From Gemmataceae bacterium (GTDB taxonomy: Bacteria; Planctomycetota; Planctomycetia; Gemmatales; Gemmataceae), in assembly GCA_019752375.1 (NCBI GenBank), contig JAIEMG010000287.1, positions 1 through 55,612 of the forward strand: 55,612 nt of DNA, written 5' to 3'. Position 1 is the stretch's first letter, and every line of letters begins with the position of its first letter. Under the pieces are notes generated by a model that saw only the letters and a program-made list of their open reading frames with translations, did not search any database and was not told the origin of the DNA. Both the position numbers and the translations under genes were made by a program. Below, in pieces: positions 53,226-55,612 of this stretch.

Positions 53226-54101
53226 ATGAACACCCGTGCGCTTCCCTGGCCCCTTTGCCCCATCGCTCTCCTGATCGCTTTCTCCGTCCACACACCCATC
53301 GCTCGCGCCGACGAAGCGCCGGCCAAGACCTACGACGTCAAGATCGTGCGCGACGTCGCCTATTACGAGGGCGAGGACGCGGACAAGATCAAGCACAAGC
53401 TCGACCTGTTCCTGCCGCGCGACTTGAAGGACTTTCCCATGCTGTTCTTCGTCCACGGCGGCGCGTGGATGTCGGGCGACAAGAGCCAGTTCGGCATCTA
53501 CAGCACGTTCGGCATGCGCATGGCGAAGCTCGGCATCGGCGTGGTGACGACGAATTATCGTCTCTCGCCCAAGGTACAGCATCCGGAGCACATCAAGGAC
53601 GTGGCCCGCGCTTTTGCCTGGACGCACAAGAACATCGCCAAGCACGGCGGCAATCCCAACCAGATGTTCGTCTGCGGCCATTCCGCCGGCGGCCATCTCG
53701 TCGCCCTGCTGTCCACCGATGAAAGCTACCTCAAGGCCGAGAAGCTGAGCTTGAAGGCGATCAAGGGAGCCATGCCCGTCAGCGGCGTGATGGAGATCGA
53801 GGCCGACATCCTGCCCAACGTGTTCGGCAAGGACCCCGAAGTGCGCAAGAAGGCCTCGCCCATCTGCCACGTGCGCGACGGCATCCCGCCCTTCCTCGTC
53901 ATCTATGCCGACAGCGACCTACCGGTCTGCGCCAAGACCTCGATCTCGTTCTGCAAGGTGCTGCAGGAAAAGAAATGCACTTTTGAAGAGCTCCAGGTGG
54001 CGAAGCGCAACCACCTCACCATCCTGTTGAACGCCAATGTCGATGGCGACCCCGTGGCCGAGGCGCTGCTCAAGTTCATCGACAAGTACAAGGGTTCCTA
54101 A
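53226..54101 (+). CDS. Secreted alpha/beta-hydrolase esterase (BD-FAE-like)
   Basis: The 291-residue protein has a signal peptide to about residue 29 (ALLIAFSVHTPIARA). The hydrolase has an oxyanion motif FFVHGGAWMSGDK, nucleophile Ser in VCGHSAGGHLVALLS, acid in LVIYADSDLP and His in KRNHLTIL. It resembles exported carbohydrate esterases and feruloyl-esterase-like enzymes acting on plant or algal polymers. The ATG follows cgaggccccgcc. It ends 3 bases before gluQRS, so the two are probably co-transcribed. Confidence 0.88.
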   Translation: MNTRALPWPLCPIALLIAFSVHTPIARADEAPAKTYDVKIVRDVAYYEGEDADKIKHKLDLFLPRDLKDFPMLFFVHGGAWMSGDKSQFGIYSTFGMRMAKLGIGVVTTNYRLSPKVQHPEHIKDVARAFAWTHKNIAKHGGNPNQMFVCGHSAGGHLVALLSTDESYLKAEKLSLKAIKGAMPVSGVMEIEADILPNVFGKDPEVRKKASPICHVRDGIPPFLVIYADSDLPVCAKTSISFCKVLQEKKCTFEELQVAKRNHLTILLNANVDGDPVAEALLKFIDKYKGS

Positions 54102-54104
54102 CCC

Positions 54105-55055
54105 GTGCAGCCCCGACCGTATCGCGGTCGCCTGGCCCCATCGCCGACCGGAGCGCAGCACGTCGGCAATGCGCGCACCTACCTGATCGCCTGGCTCGCG
54201 GCTCGCGCCAGTGCGGGCGCCCTCGCCTTGCGCATCGAAGACATCGATTCACCGCGCGTGAAGCCCGGCGCCGCCGAGCAAGCGATGGACGATCTGCGCT
54301 GGCTGGGCCTCGACTGGGACACCGGCCCGATCGTCCAGACGCAGCGACTGCCTCTCTACGAATCTGCCCTGCGCGAACTGCAAACGCGAGAACTCGTCTA
54401 TCCATGCACCTGCACGCGCGGCGACGTGGAACGCGCCGCCAGCGCTCCCCACGCCGAGCATGAAGGCGCCGTCTACCCGGGTACCTGCGCCCATCGTCGG
54501 CTTGCCGATGCGGTGCACCTGGAAAGCAAGCCGTACGCCTGGCGATTCCGAGCGGCGCAAGTGCGCGAATATACCGATCGCTTCCGCGGCCGCACGGAAG
54601 TCGATCCACGCGACACCGGCGGCGACTTCGTGATCTGGAAATCCGCCGGCACGCCGGCCTACCAACTCGCCGTCGTCGTGGACGATGCCACGATGGGCAT
54701 TACCGACGTCATCCGCGGCGACGACTTGATTCCGTCCACGCCCCGGCAGCTCCAACTCTACGCGGCCCTGGGATGGTCGGCACCGACCTTCGCTCACGTG
54801 CCGCTCGTGGTCGGACCAGATGGTCGGCGGCTGGCCAAGCGGCACGGCGACACCCGATTGAGCACGTTGCGCGCTGCGGGAGTGAAGCCGAAGGCGCTCT
54901 TGGGCCTGCTGGCCTGGTCATGCGGATGGGTGGAACAAGTGGAACCCATCGCATCGCATGAGCTGGTGCCGCTATTTCGGATGGAGACGATCCCACCTGG
55001 ACCGTTCATGCTGACGCCAGCACTTCTGCGGGTCGTCGGCTATCTCGGCACTTGA
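54105..55055 (+). CDS. gluQRS: Glutamyl-Q tRNA(Asp) synthetase
   Basis: The 316-residue protein is the catalytic core of a glutamyl-tRNA synthetase without the anticodon-binding half. It has the HIGH-type motif RLAPSPTGAQHVGNARTYL, the zinc site C-x-C followed by YPGTC (YPCTCTRGD; AVYPGTCAHR), and a KMSK-like LAKRHGD. GluQRS attaches glutamate to queuosine at position 34 of tRNA-Asp. The length is typical. A GTG start follows directly on the esterase gene. The QueD/PTPS gene earlier in the window is compatible with queuosine synthesis in this organism. Confidence 0.92.
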   Translation: MQPRPYRGRLAPSPTGAQHVGNARTYLIAWLAARASAGALALRIEDIDSPRVKPGAAEQAMDDLRWLGLDWDTGPIVQTQRLPLYESALRELQTRELVYPCTCTRGDVERAASAPHAEHEGAVYPGTCAHRRLADAVHLESKPYAWRFRAAQVREYTDRFRGRTEVDPRDTGGDFVIWKSAGTPAYQLAVVVDDATMGITDVIRGDDLIPSTPRQLQLYAALGWSAPTFAHVPLVVGPDGRRLAKRHGDTRLSTLRAAGVKPKALLGLLAWSCGWVEQVEPIASHELVPLFRMETIPPGPFMLTPALLRVVGYLGT

Positions 55056-55195
55056 CGGCCGATGCAGCACGAACTTGTCCGTCCCGAACTCGAAATCGCC
55101 GCGCTTGATCTTGATGCCGTGCTCGCCGGGCGTCAGCGTGATTTCGTGCTCCTTGTCGGTCCGAGTCGACCGATCTCGTCCGCGGCTTGCGACGG
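55040..55195 (-). pseudogene. Fragment of a PEGA-like beta domain joined to the sigma factor remnant
   Basis: In another minus-strand frame the sequence reads TRTDKEHEITLTPGEHGIKI, KRGDFEFGTDKFVLHRPSS. This is a beta-sandwich pattern like the PEGA-type repeats at the C-terminus of planctomycete kinases and WD40 proteins. It has no start of its own and is cut at both ends. It overlaps the 3' end of gluQRS by a few bases. Confidence 0.5.
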
Positions 55196-55419
55196 CGACG
55201 AAAGCTCCGTTGCGGATCGTAGGTGAAGGTGGGTGGTTTCTCGAGAAGCGCGAGGAACACGTCCTGCACAAGATCGGCCGCGTCCCCTTCCTGCAAGCCA
55301 CAAGCCCGTGCCCAGTGAAAAAGCAGCGGCGTGTACAGATCGACAAAGCGATCCCATGCCGCCCGATTCTCCCGAACACGCAGGCGATCCAGGAGGGTAA
55401 TGGAAGTCGAGTGCATCAC
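55190..55419 (-). pseudogene. Truncated ECF RNA polymerase sigma factor (region 2 only)
   Basis: The frame from GTG/ATG at 55419/55416 encodes TSITLLDRLRVRENRAAWDR, FVDLYTPLLFHWARACGLQE and DAADLVQDVFLALLEKPPTF. This is region 2 of planctomycete ECF sigma factors, where DAADLVQDVF is the core-binding helix. It runs to YDPQRSF and then continues with unrelated basic residues (RRRRKPRTRS) instead of the expected GWLRTVT; region 4 is missing. The break at about 55200 joins the gene to a fragment of another kind. No good ribosome site is visible. It is not a working sigma factor unless repaired. Confidence 0.75.
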
Positions 55420-55577
55420 AAGGAGCGGCTCGACTCGAGGTAATAGAGCGACCGGGCATTCTCTGGGCGGACGGCAGCGGCGTCAAGGGCCGGCTTCGCC
55501 GCAACTGGCATGTCCGGACGCTGGCGGAATACGGGTGCAAACCCGTTTCTGCGCGACCTGCTTGGTCGAAGCCCTCG

Positions 55578-55610
55578 CCCTCGTGACCGGGCAGAGCCCG
55601 GTCACGAGGG
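55578..55610. repeat. Perfect 15-bp hairpin at the window end
   Basis: CCCTCGTGACCGGGC and GCCCGGTCACGAGGG are separated by AGA. It may be the edge of a longer element beyond the window; no T-tract is visible. Confidence 0.7.
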
Positions 55611-55612
55611 AA

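Overview
The window looks like chromosomal DNA of a planctomycete, probably of the Gemmata type. GC content is high with strong third-position GC. Genes are mostly single or in short operons on both strands. Several families and habits are typical of that phylum: DUF4058, HEAT/TPR proteins, Uma2 nucleases, Tat-exported oxidoreductases, an Asn/Pro-rich secreted protein, a secreted sedolisin with an 'LE-R-VP' N-terminus, and an ECF sigma factor of planctomycete type. The assignment is inferred from gene families, since no rRNA is present.

Layout. 1-9.6 kb: a 5'-truncated TPR protein, a HEAT-repeat exported protein, a DUF4058 protein, an osmoprotectant SBP-permease fusion, a three-gene set ending in an archaeo-eukaryotic primase (AEP)-HAD phosphatase fusion, an ICMT/NnrU-like membrane protein, an Asn/Pro-rich secreted protein and a QueD/PTPS enzyme. 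9.6-11.4 kb: a gene-free stretch built of three composite palindromic elements with related ends, then tRNA-Ser(GCU). 11.9-20.1 kb: a CehA/McbA-type hydrolase, a sedolisin overlapping a CaMKII-AD/SnoaL-like protein, an aldo/keto reductase, a DUF493 protein and an M3 peptidase. 20.2-26.6 kb (minus): a five-gene xanthine-dehydrogenase-like operon. 26.8-31.3 kb (plus): a sulfite dehydrogenase (Mo subunit and cytochrome c) followed directly by a fused cbb3-type oxidase, which reads as a sulfite-to-oxygen electron chain. 31.3-34.6 kb: a Uma2 gene, an EboB-like TatD hydrolase, a broken Uma2 gene, a membrane protein gene with a premature TGA, and hicBA. 34.6-43.0 kb: tsaD, an exported HEAT/TPR protein and a 1444-residue repeat-rich membrane protein. 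43.1-55.6 kb: a P-loop kinase, a sugar isomerase, an AI-2E family transporter, an S10 peptidase, a methyltransferase, a fragment of a PLD-type helicase, a receptor adenylate cyclase, DUF952 with a TPR lipoprotein, an esterase, gluQRS and a sigma-factor remnant joined to an unrelated fragment.

Two features stand out. First, the AEP-HAD fusion resembles a compact DNA end-processing enzyme and sits next to a TPR protein that looks like the non-HTH part of MerR-TPR regulators. Second, the spacers are full of long inverted repeats whose arms are often palindromic themselves. At least eight unrelated families occur, three of them as composite elements in a row. This suggests a BIME/REP-like or MITE-like repeat population.

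Annotation was done by eye from sequence and translations. No database search was run, so family names rest on motif recognition.
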